Below, in pieces: positions 46,777 to 57,314 of a DNA stretch of 64,000 nucleotides (position 1 is the first letter of the stretch; every line of letters begins with the position of its first letter). Origin of the DNA: Rhynchosporium graminicola (taxonomy: Eukaryota; Ascomycota; Leotiomycetes; Helotiales; Ploettnerulaceae); the NCBI GenBank assembly GCA_900074885.1, contig FJUW01000053.1, positions 256,250 through 320,249 of the forward strand, given 5' to 3'. Under the pieces are notes generated by a model. It was not told where the DNA came from. It was given only the letters and a program-made list of their open reading frames with translations, and made no database searches. The position numbers were made by a program, and so were the translations under genes.

Positions 46777-48412
46777 ATGGTTAATATCGTGGACGAAAAT
46801 CGATGCCCAGGAAACTTCATCCTGAATATTGCGAGCACCGGACTCGGGGTCGTAGCATCCCTGTCTCACTTCGGCTACTTCTATAGAATCAAGTGTGTCG
46901 CGAACAACATATCTCTTTCCGCCAGCATTCTGAACGAAGTCGGTCGTGGAGTCAATCAACACGAGACTCTGTTCAAAGACAACTTCGAGGAGAAATTCAG
47001 TGGAGCATTGAAGAAATGTAAGAAGGAATACGAACAGGTTGCTGCAGCTCTGGACAAGATTCGCTCATATAAGAAAAATGAGATTAACGAGGAGACTGAG
47101 GGGATGCCTAAGAGTCCTTTGAAAAAGTTGATGTGGGGCCTGGATATGACCTTGAGCGAGCTCAACAAATTTGAAAACGAGCTGGATCAGTCGCGGAAGA
47201 TTGCTTTCACGGCTCAGACCATTGTTCAACTCGTCATCCTTCAGGTCAATGCACAGAAGTAAGCACTATAGAGATCCTCCTTCCTAAATGACTTCTCTAA
47301 TGTCTCTCTAACAGGCGAGAGCTTTCTGAATATGAACAATTGTCTCTTCGCCGAGTAAAGAAGGATATGGGAGATACTTTGGAGCTACTGCATCGTACCG
47401 GAGTTGGCAATGTCATGATGTTCAGTCTGCGAGAGCCTACCCAGCCAGCCAATACGACTCAAGTTGCGCAAGCAGCAGACAATGAGAAAACTGAAACGAG
47501 AAGCATTGCGTCTCTTACCATACGTAACCCAACCGAGCTTAGCGTTCCGACCATGTTGAACTTCATGAAGTGTGTCAAATCCGGTTCTATAAAAATGATT
47601 GCTGACTAGATTCTAGACCAGGAAACGTGCCGATGCCCCCGCCGCCGCCTCCTGGTATGCAACCATTTATTCCGTACAAGTCACCTGATATCTACGAGCT
47701 GCATCGTATAAGCGCCGACCCTCGAGATAGGGTATCCAAGGAGACCACATTCCGCTTCCTTGGCATTCCGTTGAAGATCAATCGAAAGGAAACGCAAATC
47801 GTGCTCGCCTGTGACAAGGTTTCCATGTCTCAAGATGACATCAAAAAATTCATGGTAGAACCAAAAGATGACAAGGCTAAGCAGCCCGTCATTGACACTC
47901 TGATGAGATGCCCCTCTTCAACCAGTGGAGCCATCTACTCGTATCTTTCTGCCAAAACTGATCCGCGGAACTACCAGACTCATACATGGACTGTGGAGTG
48001 TGTCGTTCCTACTCCTACAGCAGGCTCAGAGAAACGTAGATTCTGGTCAAAAAAGGTAAAGCCAGCTACCAGTCATATGATCGTTATCAAAGGGGAAGCC
48101 ATTGTTCGTCCTCGACCACCCGGATTTCGACCACCCGGGTTTCGACCTGTGCCGATTCGACAACTTGTCAAACAGTCTTCCATCGCTTCCCGCAAGGCTC
48201 CGAAGCCAGTCGCGAAATTCGAGCTTTCGCAGCAGGAAACGGAGATAATCATCAATGATTATCTGGCGTCGTTCACGATTCTGTATGATGGTGTTCCTGT
48301 CGAGGAGAGAGGTGCAGCTTTGAAGGCTATTGTGCTGCCTACCAAGGATGATTCGGACTATGACAGTGCTAGCTGCAGCTCAGGCTCTAGCAGGTCGTTG
48401 GTTGATGATTAG
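46777..48412 (+). CDS. Protein with fungal STAND-type N-terminal-like helical domain, function unknown
   Basis: Exons are 46777..47258, 47315..47583 and 47622..48412, giving 513 aa. Intron 1 (56 nt, GTAAGC...CTAACAG) is clear. Intron 2 is only about 38 nt, with branch CTGAC; an alternative pair (donor at 47572, acceptor TAG at 47609) also keeps the frame, so that junction is unsure. Residues 1-160 (LNIASTGLGVVASLSHFGY, then amphipathic helices, LVILQVNAQK) resemble the N-terminal domain of fungal NLR/STAND-like proteins, which relay signals in allorecognition and cell death. No nucleotide-binding domain follows. Instead there is a MPPPPPPG linker, a region of about 200 aa with IYELHRISADPRD and FRFLGIPLKI, a PPGFRPPGFRP repeat, then QQETEIIINDYLASFTILYDG. 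The family assignment rests on my recollection of the pattern and is tentative; the gene itself is well supported. Confidence 0.75.
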
Positions 48413-48673
48413 CCTTTCTTCATGATGGGTTACTAGTAATGACTTACGTTGGGCGGCTTCTTAACGTTAAATTTGCAACAGCAGTAGTTTCCTTCCTTTT
48501 CACTGATTTGAGATATTCTTCACACTCTTTCACAGGCTGAATTTACTCGGGGTAATCTAGCAATACACGAGGATTACGAATTTTTCTCAAAATAATATAT
48601 CTACCTTTGAGAACAGTGAATAGTACAGATATCTGCTGAAAGCAGACAATGCTACAGAAGCTGCCTCGCTGGA

Positions 48674-49460
48674 TTACAAATAGTACAACTTAAGTGACTT
48701 CGAGACATATGACTGCAGATCTCCTTCTACAAGTACTGGTACAGGCTGCATATCGCTTGACCGAGCAGCCTTTATATCTTCATTTGATTCAATATCATCG
48801 CTAGAATATTCAACTGTGAGCTGGCCACTATTCCGGCGACGATGGCGCAGGTCATCGGGGTATCTGAATGACGCCAACGCAACAGGAAATGCAATAATAG
48901 CGATGTCAATACCGAAATCGCATCTATATCGAGGCGCATCGTCTGCTCTGAGGATATGCGCACCATAAATCCCGGCAATGTTTGCGGCCATGATGATCCT
49001 TTCATATTAGACGATTCGGCGAAACATGTAAAGAGTACTTACATAGCCATAGCAAGAGCTCTCTCTCCCGAGTCAGTACATGCAAGAGAAATCCATGCGA
49101 TATTCAGACCTGAGGAGAAAGTTCCAAATATCTGTGTCCAGACAACGCCGAAGTATCGTGGTCCTCCTAGATGCATTTCCGTGAAAATGCGATTGAAAAT
49201 GTGACCGACCAAGTGCACACTCAGGCCCCCTGTCACAGTCTCACCACGTCTGTTGCTACAAAATGTTAGAGATCCGCTCAGTATGGAAGTATTTGCAAGG
49301 ATCTTACTAGCGATCTGATACCCAGCTGAATGCGAACGATACCGGGGTCTGGAGGAAGAGCCCAACAGCTGCCAACGCATTACTGCTCAGCGCCGCGAAG
49401 CCGAAACCTCTAGTAATGGGTGGAGAACAGGCATCGAAGGCTCGCAGGGGACCGTTGTTG
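48674..49460 (-). pseudogene. C-terminal half of an allantoate-permease-type (ACS family) MFS gene, left part of an inversion-broken gene
   Basis: Minus-strand exons are 49460..49308, 49255..49043 and 48998..48674 (introns 52 and 44 nt, GTAAG donors). The spliced product begins CNNGPLRAFDACSPPI (TM7 region), continues ALSSNALAAVGLFLQ, VSFAFSWVSDRYNRRGE (loop 8-9), FGVVWTQIFGTFSSGLNIAW and MAANIAGIYGAHILRADDAPRYR, the typical end of Dal5/Tna1-like anion:cation symporters. It has no start codon of its own and stops abruptly, reading upstream, at about 49461. The missing N-terminal half lies immediately next to it on the opposite strand. Confidence 0.85.
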
Positions 49461-49462
49461 CA

Positions 49463-50408
49463 CACTGGACTTTGGCAGAGGAGGCAAAAGCGAAGCGAAA
49501 GTATTTACACTTATACACAGTTTCAGGGCGCAAAAATATGGCACCGCTTCACAGGTTGGACTTGATAATGATGCCATTACTTACTCTGAGATTCTTCTGT
49601 CTCCGTGAGTGCTCCATCCTCACATTTCCATATCTATCAAAGTCATTCAAGTTCATAACACACAGAACTTGATCGAGGAAACATTGCAAATGCTCAGACA
49701 GATAACTTTTTCAAAGACGTTGGCATTACACAGGGTCAATTCAACGTCGGCCAACAAATGCTCTCACTCGGAATCGTCCTGTTCGAAAGCCCTTCCGACA
49801 TGATTCTGTATCGTGTCGGTCCAGGTAAATGGCTTACTTTCCAGCTCTTCCTTTTCGGAACCGTGACCACTTTCCAAGCTTTCCAGAACAACTACGGGTC
49901 GTTCGTTGCGAGCCGATTCCTACTCGGAGTCAATGGGTATGGCTTCATTCCTGGCGGACTCTGGACGCTCTCCGCATAGTACACACGCAAAGAAACAGCC
50001 AAGCGAGGTATGTTCTTCTTCTTCGGAGTTCAGTTCGGTCAAGCGTCGTCGAAACTGCTCGCGTACGGCATCCTACCCATGCGCGGTGTAGGAGGAATAA
50101 TTGGATGGTTTTGGCTTTTCGTGCTCATGGGAGTATTCACCTACATGAGTGGATGTGTCCTTGGATTATCCCTGCCAGAATCTTTCAAGAAGCATAGCAG
50201 TGCCTTCTTGTCTAAGAGAAATATCTTCACGGAAAGAGAACTTCATATTCTTCGAAGTCGTGTGCTTATGATTGAACCCATGAAAGACAAGAAGAAGAAG
50301 CGAATTGGCAAAGCGGCATTCATCAAAGCTGTAAGTTGACACGCTTAGAAGTCATTGCTATTCCTATGCTGACGTGTAATCTGTAGTTCGCCAACTTGCG
50401 ATTATGAT
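49463..50408 (+). pseudogene. N-terminal half of the same MFS gene, inverted, with an in-frame stop
   Basis: Plus-strand exons are about 49463..49500, 49555..49604, 49666..50330 and 50387..about 50408; introns 54, 61 and 56 nt. Spliced, it reads WTLAEEAKAKRK, LDLIMMPLLTL, LDRGNIANAQTDNFFKDVG, SLGIVLFESPSDMILYRVG and GFIPGGLWTLSA. Then comes TAG at 49977-49979 where the family has Trp, then YTRKETAKRG and the TM5-TM6 part up to the central loop (KKKKRIGKAAFIKA, FANLRL). A TGA follows at 50405-50407. The segment covers the beginning of the protein through the central loop, exactly what the C-terminal half at 48674-49460 lacks. It has no initiator exon on this strand. Confidence 0.85.
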
Positions 50409-50409
50409 A

Positions 50410-50511
50410 CACTTCGCTATTAGAGTCCCGCTGCAAGTTGAGGACATCCTCATCCGCTCTAGGATGAGAATTCTCTTCCAGATTTGACGATTTGAGATCT
50501 AGACCCGCCAT
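50410..50511 (-). pseudogene. Probable first exon of the broken MFS gene, still in original orientation
   Basis: Starts MAGLDLKSSNLEENSHPR and continues ADEDVLNLQRDSNSEV up to about 50410, where similarity to a transporter N-terminal tail stops. Hydrophilic, acidic N-termini of this kind precede WTLAEEAK-type sequence in fungal ACS transporters. Its strand and position are what is expected if only the central segment was inverted. The assignment depends on that reconstruction, not on a strong motif of its own. Confidence 0.55.
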
Positions 50512-53103
50512 AATATCTGATTCACTAACAAGAGACTTAATCTGTGCCCTTTTCTGGAACATCAAAGTGGATATATATCCTTCTATTCTTAGCAAGCCCT
50601 CAATCCTCATTTCTTCGACGTCAAAAAATCATCTATTGTGCCTGGGTACGATAATGACGTGTCTTGGCTGTAGTACGCAATTTAAGTCCAAAGTATAATT
50701 TAGGATGTGAATCGACTATTTCGTCATGAGGCCACAAGGCACACCCGCAGTTATACGCAGCCCTGCATCAGGAACCTGGCCGCTCATGAGCCATACCACT
50801 TTATCTTGATCGATTAAGCGAGAATACACCCGGGCACGTCAGCTTATACTCTTACCTACCTTGCTACTATATCTAGAACTCGTAAATTACACGATATTCA
50901 AACAACTGATCATCTATTCGGCAATGTATCTTAGGCTCATGTATCTTGAATGCAGTCTTGTTTCTTTTTCTGTAGCTAGTTTCGCTCTACTAGAAGCACT
51001 AGAGCTACTCCCACAGGTGCTTAGTTCTTCTCTCGCACAATTTCACCTAGTCAATTGTTAAGCGATCAAAAGCGGTATGCGTGGCGTTTGGTGTAGTATG
51101 TGTATGTGCCTTGTGGCCTCATGAAAAAAGAGTCGATTCCATAAATATACTGATGGTTACCTCTCTTGGGAAGAAAATTCTCATTGCTACTCAGCGACCG
51201 CGTGCATGCCCAGATCTTGGGATCGATTTTTGAAAGCGAAGTCTTCCGGTTTCTTAGCGGGGAATCCGTCCGCGGGCAGGCTGGGCGCGGAATAATGCAA
51301 GTCTTGTCTACCTATATTTACTATGCGCGATTTGTATACGAAAATACGCCGAGCCCAGGACTGCGATAGACCTGGTCTCTTGGCCTGTGTACGCAATTTG
51401 GTGGAATTTTTATCAAGTGATTGAAGGGTAAAAACCTCTCAGCCATTGTGTGTTAAGACATTTTGGCACGCAAGACGTGAATGAAACAAAAGTGCGGTGA
51501 CTGACTTTGTCGAAGGGTGTTGTTGATGCGGATTTTGGTGCCGCCAAGAATCACCGATTCTCGACCATTTGTCAACACTTCACGATTCATATTAGCGACT
51601 CGATGGAACGCAAGGAGCTTTTTATTTTCGGCATATCATTGAAATACTCTTTGGTTTCTTTGGAGTCATACCTATTTTTGGGTATAGTGAAATACATATT
51701 TGATATTTTTTCGATAGGGCAAATGCGCAAGGAGGTTATTTTTCCCCTTCATTCTTCATTAACAGCTTTGGCTGTCCTCACCTAGGAATTGTCCAGACAG
51801 TTTTAATAATTATGCCAAAATTCGGAATGTCCGAATTCTCGATTTCCCATGTCCCTGTGCAGTCATGTCCTTTCTTTGAAAGGTGTACGAGCTACACTCC
51901 CCTCACAATCGTCTCTTCCCTGCAGAAGACTCTTGGACAAGACATTTGGACAAGACATTTTGGCTTTTGTATTCTCGCCATCTCGGGAATACTCACTATG
52001 GTGAGCGACGGTGCGAATGTGGTCACAGTTGAAAAACGTAGTTACGTTGAAAAGATACGAGGCTGGCGGGGAGCGGCCTTGCTTTTCGGTAGATTACTGA
52101 CTATTGTTTTGCTGACCCATCATGTGTGTGTTTGCTTATAGCGGATGACTTCAGTTTAACGCAGAGATTAGAAAAATAATTACCAGTAGGGAACCTCTCT
52201 TATCTACGGAAGAGACTTGCACGAACAATATAGCAGGACAATTTGATTGTTCCCGAACCAAGCCAAGAGAGGCTCTTAACGCCTTCAAGTCACTGATTCA
52301 AGTCTACAAAAGCTAGTTAAATTCTGACATCATTGTTCCTTCGTTTCGTGGCCATTAATCTCGCCAAATCTGTAGCAACATCTGTTATACGGAAATGAAA
52401 TGATATAAGAGGAATTTGAAATATTAATAATACCCCAAGCTTCTGACAATCGAACAAAAGGATTTCTTGAGATAATAGGTACTGGTCGGGATTGAAATCC
52501 CCTAGGGTGGAAGATGTCCAAAAAGTGACCACTCGGTCTTTGTGCACATTTACTTGGCTGGAACTCTTCATTCAACGCACAATGGACGCTTCTTAGATAC
52601 TACAATGCCCTGATATCCAGATGAATTCGAGCTACTGAGGGCCTTGTTACGAGGTGCTTAATAACGCTTACTTAATTGAATGTACACCGGCACTTCTTCC
52701 CCCTCCCTCGCATTGCCATTTATTAAGATTACGAAAGAGGAAGCGAATATATGCATCCCTCCCAGATTTACTCTTGTCAATTTACTTACTGGTTGACCCG
52801 AAATGGATGAAAACACCGTTCGATCTCTCTTTCACGATGAAGCTGTGAACATTGTTTGCAACATTCGTTTCTATAACGATAAGCACTTCGGGAAAATTGT
52901 TGTCAGATCAAGGATGACTGTCATTCAGGAAAAACAAAGAAGAAAAAACCTTTGAAACTGTGTAGCATCACTACTAGCAACGTAAACTCTTGCATTTCTA
53001 TTCAATGATAATGATTTGAAAACGGCAAGTTTCATTTGGTGTTTATTTTTGGTGCTTAAGATAAAGTGGGCTTAGAGATAAATGAATTTAGGAGACACAG
53101 AGC
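50512..53103. other. Gene-poor stretch, about 2.6 kb, with an inverted-repeat element
   Basis: No gene supported. The only structured feature is the putative short element at 50709-51139. The remainder holds short open frames without recognisable domains. Confidence 0.45.
50709..51139. mobile_element. Putative MITE-like element or inverted-repeat remnant, about 430 bp
   Basis: A perfect 19-bp inverted repeat (50724-50742 TCATGAGGCCACAAGGCAC and 51106-51124) is bordered outside by a second matching pair, GAATCGACT at 50709-50717 and AGTCGATTC at 51131-51139. The interior is non-coding. Size and structure fit a miniature inverted-repeat transposable element, but I cannot define a clean target duplication. 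Confidence 0.5.
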
Positions 53104-53448
53104 TTACGAAACGGCTTTTCGTTCTGTTTCCTGAGTGTTACTCTCTTCTACTTCAGGCTTCTCTTCAACTTCTCCTTCAACTTCCTCTTCTTTTTCTTCT
53201 TCCTCGTCCCGCTCGAGTCGTGGAAGCTCTCGGTCATGATTGATAACCACCGGTTTCTCTCTGCGGCATTGATCGCAGACGAAGTCTTCCTTCATCGGTG
53301 TTTCAATGAAATCATCACAGTATTTGACCTCAATGCCCTTGAGGTAATCACTGCGATGACAGTGACAGATCGTCTTTGTCACGACCTTGTGTCCGCAAGA
53401 GAAGTTGTGGAAATCTGGAAGCACAGGAAATTCTCTTTGGAAGACTAC
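53104..53448 (-). CDS. Small Cys/His-containing hypothetical protein, 5' end uncertain
   Basis: The open frame encodes FHNFSCGHKVVTKTICHCHR, YCDDFIETPMKEDFVCDQC and a strongly Glu-rich tail ending ETERKAVS. Pairs of Cys/His in CGH...CHCH...C...CDQC order occur in small fungal proteins of unknown function, probably metal-binding. The frame continues upstream without an ATG (NPKAVVFQREFPVLPDF) until a TAA near 53490, so a 5' exon must exist. Several AG acceptors are possible. No neighbours suggest a role. Confidence 0.5.
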   Translation of the reverse strand, partial: VVFQREFPVLPDFHNFSCGHKVVTKTICHCHRSDYLKGIEVKYCDDFIETPMKEDFVCDQCRREKPVVINHDRELPRLERDEEEEKEEEVEGEVEEKPEVEESNTQETERKAVS

Positions 53449-54928
53449 CGCTTTGGGATTGACTTGGATTCCAAGGATAATATGTGGTATTTATATGAGC
53501 TTCGTAGGAGACAATGACTCTGTTCTTTATGTAAGAAAAACTGTCTCGGAGCTTTTTTTCCTTTCTTTCGACTCTGTTCACTTTGTGCGAAACTTATATG
53601 TTTCTTTGCCCATGCACAACAAAGAAGTACAGAAGACAAGACACTGCGTCGTTATGAACTGTTTTGAAGTATCTTCATACAAAGAATTGCGGTATTCCCA
53701 CTGGCAAAAACATACATACCTTCTCAGAAGATTAATCAGAAGGCAAGCTCGTTACTAGAGTACGAAAGTTTGAAAGGATCGTGCACGTGGCAAAGAATTT
53801 TTGGGTGGGTAAAGGAATTCTTAAATGAGTGTGAAGGTGATGGAGAGGGAGGACTATGCTCGAGGCAGACCAAATTGATATTCAGTTGGTAATAATAAAA
53901 GAGGTGCCAGTTGTATCAGTTGTAAGGGTGGGGTCGTGGATTAGTAGAGAGGTTAGATTGTCAAAGACAGCTCTTGCATACTACCTAGGCTTTCCACGAG
54001 AGAAATCCGCATCAAGACATTGACTTTCTGGCACTGTCTCATGTGTTGCCTCAGAGATGAATCAAGTAGCCCCGCGAATTTGATTATGTTGATTTATGTG
54101 TAAGAAGCAGCAGAAAAGAGGTGGATGAGGGAAACAGTGACATGGGACTCTTCCGGGATCGAAGGGCCAACATTGATGGGCCTTTGAGGGCTGAAGGATT
54201 GATTGAGGGTGCGGTGATGAGATTTTGATATATTTGGAAATCGCAAGGATCTATTTAGAAAAGCCCAATGCGATTTCCGAATAGAATACGAGTTCAGACA
54301 AATCGTGACGTAAATTTGTATCTATGATTATGGACAACATTATCGATTTGTGACAAAGGCACTGTACGATACCTTCGCGAGATCTTATGGCTCCAGGCCG
54401 AATGATAGTTGGACGCTCATATCTCATGCGACAGGTACATCAAGGAGCCCAAGCTGTCGAAGGTGAGGTTGCTGTTTAGGATCTCGCCTCTGGAAATAAG
54501 CGAGAACCTTAATGCCAAATAAATAAAGTAACTCCTCGAGATGGCTCTAAATAGCTTAGAATGGATAGATAGACTTTCATCCTGGTGTTACGGTTTACGA
54601 GATTCTTATCTAATTGTCAATCGATAGGAACAAATCCGGATTCGTGGAAACTATGAGAGAAAAGATCGGCATGAAATTGAAGCTACAAATCTACATGCGG
54701 TTATGCGACGAGGAAGATATTAACCCCCATAACGCATATGAAAACAGCACTAAGGTGGTGGCATATAAATAAGGTGAATATCCATATATGAATAAATTGA
54801 GGAAATCAGACCAAAAGAATCTTTACGCCTCATGGACGCTCACCCTGCAATTGGGCAGGCAGGACACATCCTAATACCACCTCTATATACTAATCTGCTC
54901 GCATCACTGTATTTCACCCCAGTCAAAA
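53449..54928. other. Intergenic, about 1.5 kb
   Basis: Should contain the missing 5' exon and promoter of the small Cys/His gene. Nothing else is recognisable. Confidence 0.4.
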
Positions 54929-55525
54929 TTGATTGGGCAACTACTCTCGAACTGGCAAAACAGAGTTCTTTATGCACCTGTAATCTCGACTAATGTCGCC
55001 TTGGTCGCCGTCGTGACTTTTGCATTAGCAGCCGCCACCTCAACTGGGGATGCCGGCGGCGAGTTCCCAGCAATCAACATATCATCCTGCTTATTATGCT
55101 TCCAAGCATTGCCTTTGCACGGGATGTTTACGAGCTATGTGATCATCTTTGGGTTTGAGAAGCCCTCATAGGTCAATTTCGGCGACGACAGCCTGAGTTT
55201 CGGAGGAGAGAGCAACTCAGCCCTGATTGGTGGTTTTCCTCATATCTCCTCGGTGGCGAGAAGTTTCGTTACATTCGTCTGGATTCTCTGTTTTGTATTT
55301 TCTTACGAAGGTTGGGAGCAATGGCTGCATGGCAGACAGTCGCGATTCCTATGTATTTGGGCTACCGAGTCTGGTTTGACCAGAACCTGCATATCGACAC
55401 AGAAGATGCCGGGACATCAGACGACTTTGATTGCAGGAAGGGAGATAATCAAGACTTTAGTCGGAGCCAACGAGGAATTGTGGGCTGGCGACAAGGACAA
55501 TTTGCCTGTCGTGGGCGACTGCTAG
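54929..55525 (+). pseudogene. Possible relic of a multi-spanning membrane protein
   Basis: Two consecutive open frames in the same phase (54929-55171 and 55172-55525) are separated by a single TAG at 55169-55171. The text around it, IIFGFEKPS, stop, VNFGDDSLSFGG, looks continuous. Three hydrophobic segments occur: NVALVAVVTFALAAATS, LLCFQALPLHGMFTSYVIIF and FVTFVWILCFVFSY. A fourth (MAAWQTVAIPMYLGYRVWF) lies in a shifted frame at about 55320. The family is not recognised. It may be a decayed gene with one nonsense codon and a frameshift, or chance hydrophobic frames. Confidence 0.3.
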
Positions 55526-56579
55526 CTACTTCGAAGCAGAGGACAAAATTCCAGCACTGCAAGATTTTCCGTTCTTCGTCCATATACTCATACTGCTTTA
55601 AAAACTACTAACACATCACTAGACTGTCTGACGAGCTAATCTGGCTTTGGATCGGCAATAGGAAAGAACTAATTTTCAGTAATGGAAGACTGTGTAGTGG
55701 ACATATACTTTCCTCGTCGTGGTGTACTCGAAGGCGGGATAGCGTTTCTTTTGTGCGTTGAACTGGGGCAGTGGGACATATACTTGATCTGGAGTTGCGG
55801 TTTGTTCCTTACATTAGTGGTACAGCGCGAGTCGAGGTCATGAGCCACGTAGGAGTACCCATTGACAGAGCGGTTTGCAAAGGTAGTAAGCTTTGCGCAT
55901 CAAAAACTGTCATCAATTACAACCTTTTAATACCTAGATTAGAACAATATTGTGGACTTTGGAACGTCCTACGATCGTTTTCATGCCATAATCTCTCCTT
56001 TACAAGCATAGGAGAATAGACAGCAGATAGAAGATTCATATCTTAAGTGAGGTTATCTATGTCCTTGATAAAATTCATTCTCTTTTTTGAGGGTCTAAAC
56101 CTAGCCACCATTCCTGTAATCCCGTCGCCATTTTTGGCCATCTTGTCAACAAAGCTGAGATGTAAGAGACCAAAATTTCCATACCCCATCCCACTTCATT
56201 GCTGCTACGAAGTACGGTTGTAATATCTGAAAAGGTGACGAATTTGCGCGAAGGTCGGAGATTGATTTGAATAATTGAAGCAACTTCAAGATCCGGTCGT
56301 TCAAACACTGGCACGGGCTGGTTTCCAGTGATACGCGCTCAGTTGAGCTCCTCTTGGTGTATCCAAGATCGAAGCTGGTTGGAATGATTGAGACAATGGC
56401 AGGAAAACATGATATCGAGGACGAATTCGCGGTATGAAGTGATGTTCGGAGGAATTCCGATACCAAACGAGAACCATACTTTTTTTTCGGTTTTTGGCGA
56501 GGAACGAACTTCCAAAGCACCACCATTTACCACGTCTTAGATGTGACCGAGAGGGTGCTCTCAGGGGAATAATGTCAAC
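55526..56579. other. Intergenic, about 1 kb
   Basis: Downstream side of the 2EXR gene. Several overlapping short frames exist on the minus strand at 56075-56533, none with a recognisable domain. Confidence 0.4.
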
Positions 56580-57314
56580 TCATATGAGACCGAATTCTCC
56601 TGCGTCGATGGTAGCGACTGGGAGAGTCTCTAGGTGTCCGAAGTTCTCTTTCGTCCAAGCCTCTAATAATTGCTTCTCGTATCGGACAGCTACTCTGATG
56701 TCCTCCAACGTCATCCCCGTAGCAGCCTGTCCACCAACGGCGGTGATGGCTAGAGCTAGAGAACTAGAAACCCGAATAGTTTTTAGAGATTGCATGTCTC
56801 TGCCGATATATTTGACCATGGGCACAGAGAAACTTGCAACGTCACCGCGCGTGCCGGAGACTACGATATGCTGCACGTGAAAGAGGATCTGCCTTGATAG
56901 TTGGGGATTGATGATGAAGTAGGGAGACAAGAATATAAAGCGGTCGAAATGGAGAACGTCAATTCTTGGATTGAAGTAGATGGGAGGGCCTTCCCAGAAT
57001 CCGGTGTATGCTGTATATATTTTGCGAGCGATATATCTTGATTCTTGGTTCGTATGCAGCAGTGGAGTTGGGATTGCACTGGCTCCTTCGCCTAGGACCG
57101 GCTTGTCTTCAGCTCTTCCAGCACCATGATTGTTGACCATTATCTCTCGGGGTCCTGGAAGTGCGAGTTTCCATATCTCGGTGCGGAGCTCGGATGGGAG
57201 GATTGGAAAGGAAGGGACGTCAGGAGTATTCTGAGAGTCAGTGAGAGACAACGCCGCGGAAGTAACTTCAACTATGGCTAGATCTCCGAGCTCCTTGGTA
57301 CTTGATACGCTCAT
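56580..57314 (-). CDS. 2EXR-domain protein
   Basis: A single-exon protein of 244 aa starting MSVSSTKELGDL. The frame extends further upstream through a TA microsatellite, which argues against the more distal start at 57428. Residues about 34-50 read FPILPSELRTEIWKLALPGPR, split here as FPILPSELRTEIW and KLALPGPR, the hallmark of the fungal 2EXR domain. This is followed by PTPLLHTNQESRYIARKIY, PIYFNPRIDVLHFD and a C-terminal helical part. These proteins are abundant in Pezizomycotina and their molecular role is unknown. No lesion was seen. A dead relative lies 1.4 kb to the right on the other strand. Confidence 0.85.
   Translation of the reverse strand: MSVSSTKELGDLAIVEVTSAALSLTDSQNTPDVPSFPILPSELRTEIWKLALPGPREIMVNNHGAGRAEDKPVLGEGASAIPTPLLHTNQESRYIARKIYTAYTGFWEGPPIYFNPRIDVLHFDRFIFLSPYFIINPQLSRQILFHVQHIVVSGTRGDVASFSVPMVKYIGRDMQSLKTIRVSSSLALAITAVGGQAATGMTLEDIRVAVRYEKQLLEAWTKENFGHLETLPVATIDAGEFGLI

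Noticed and set aside
48772..49005. Alternative minus-strand frame overlapping the MFS C-terminal exon
   Set aside because: Shadow of the transporter coding sequence in another frame.
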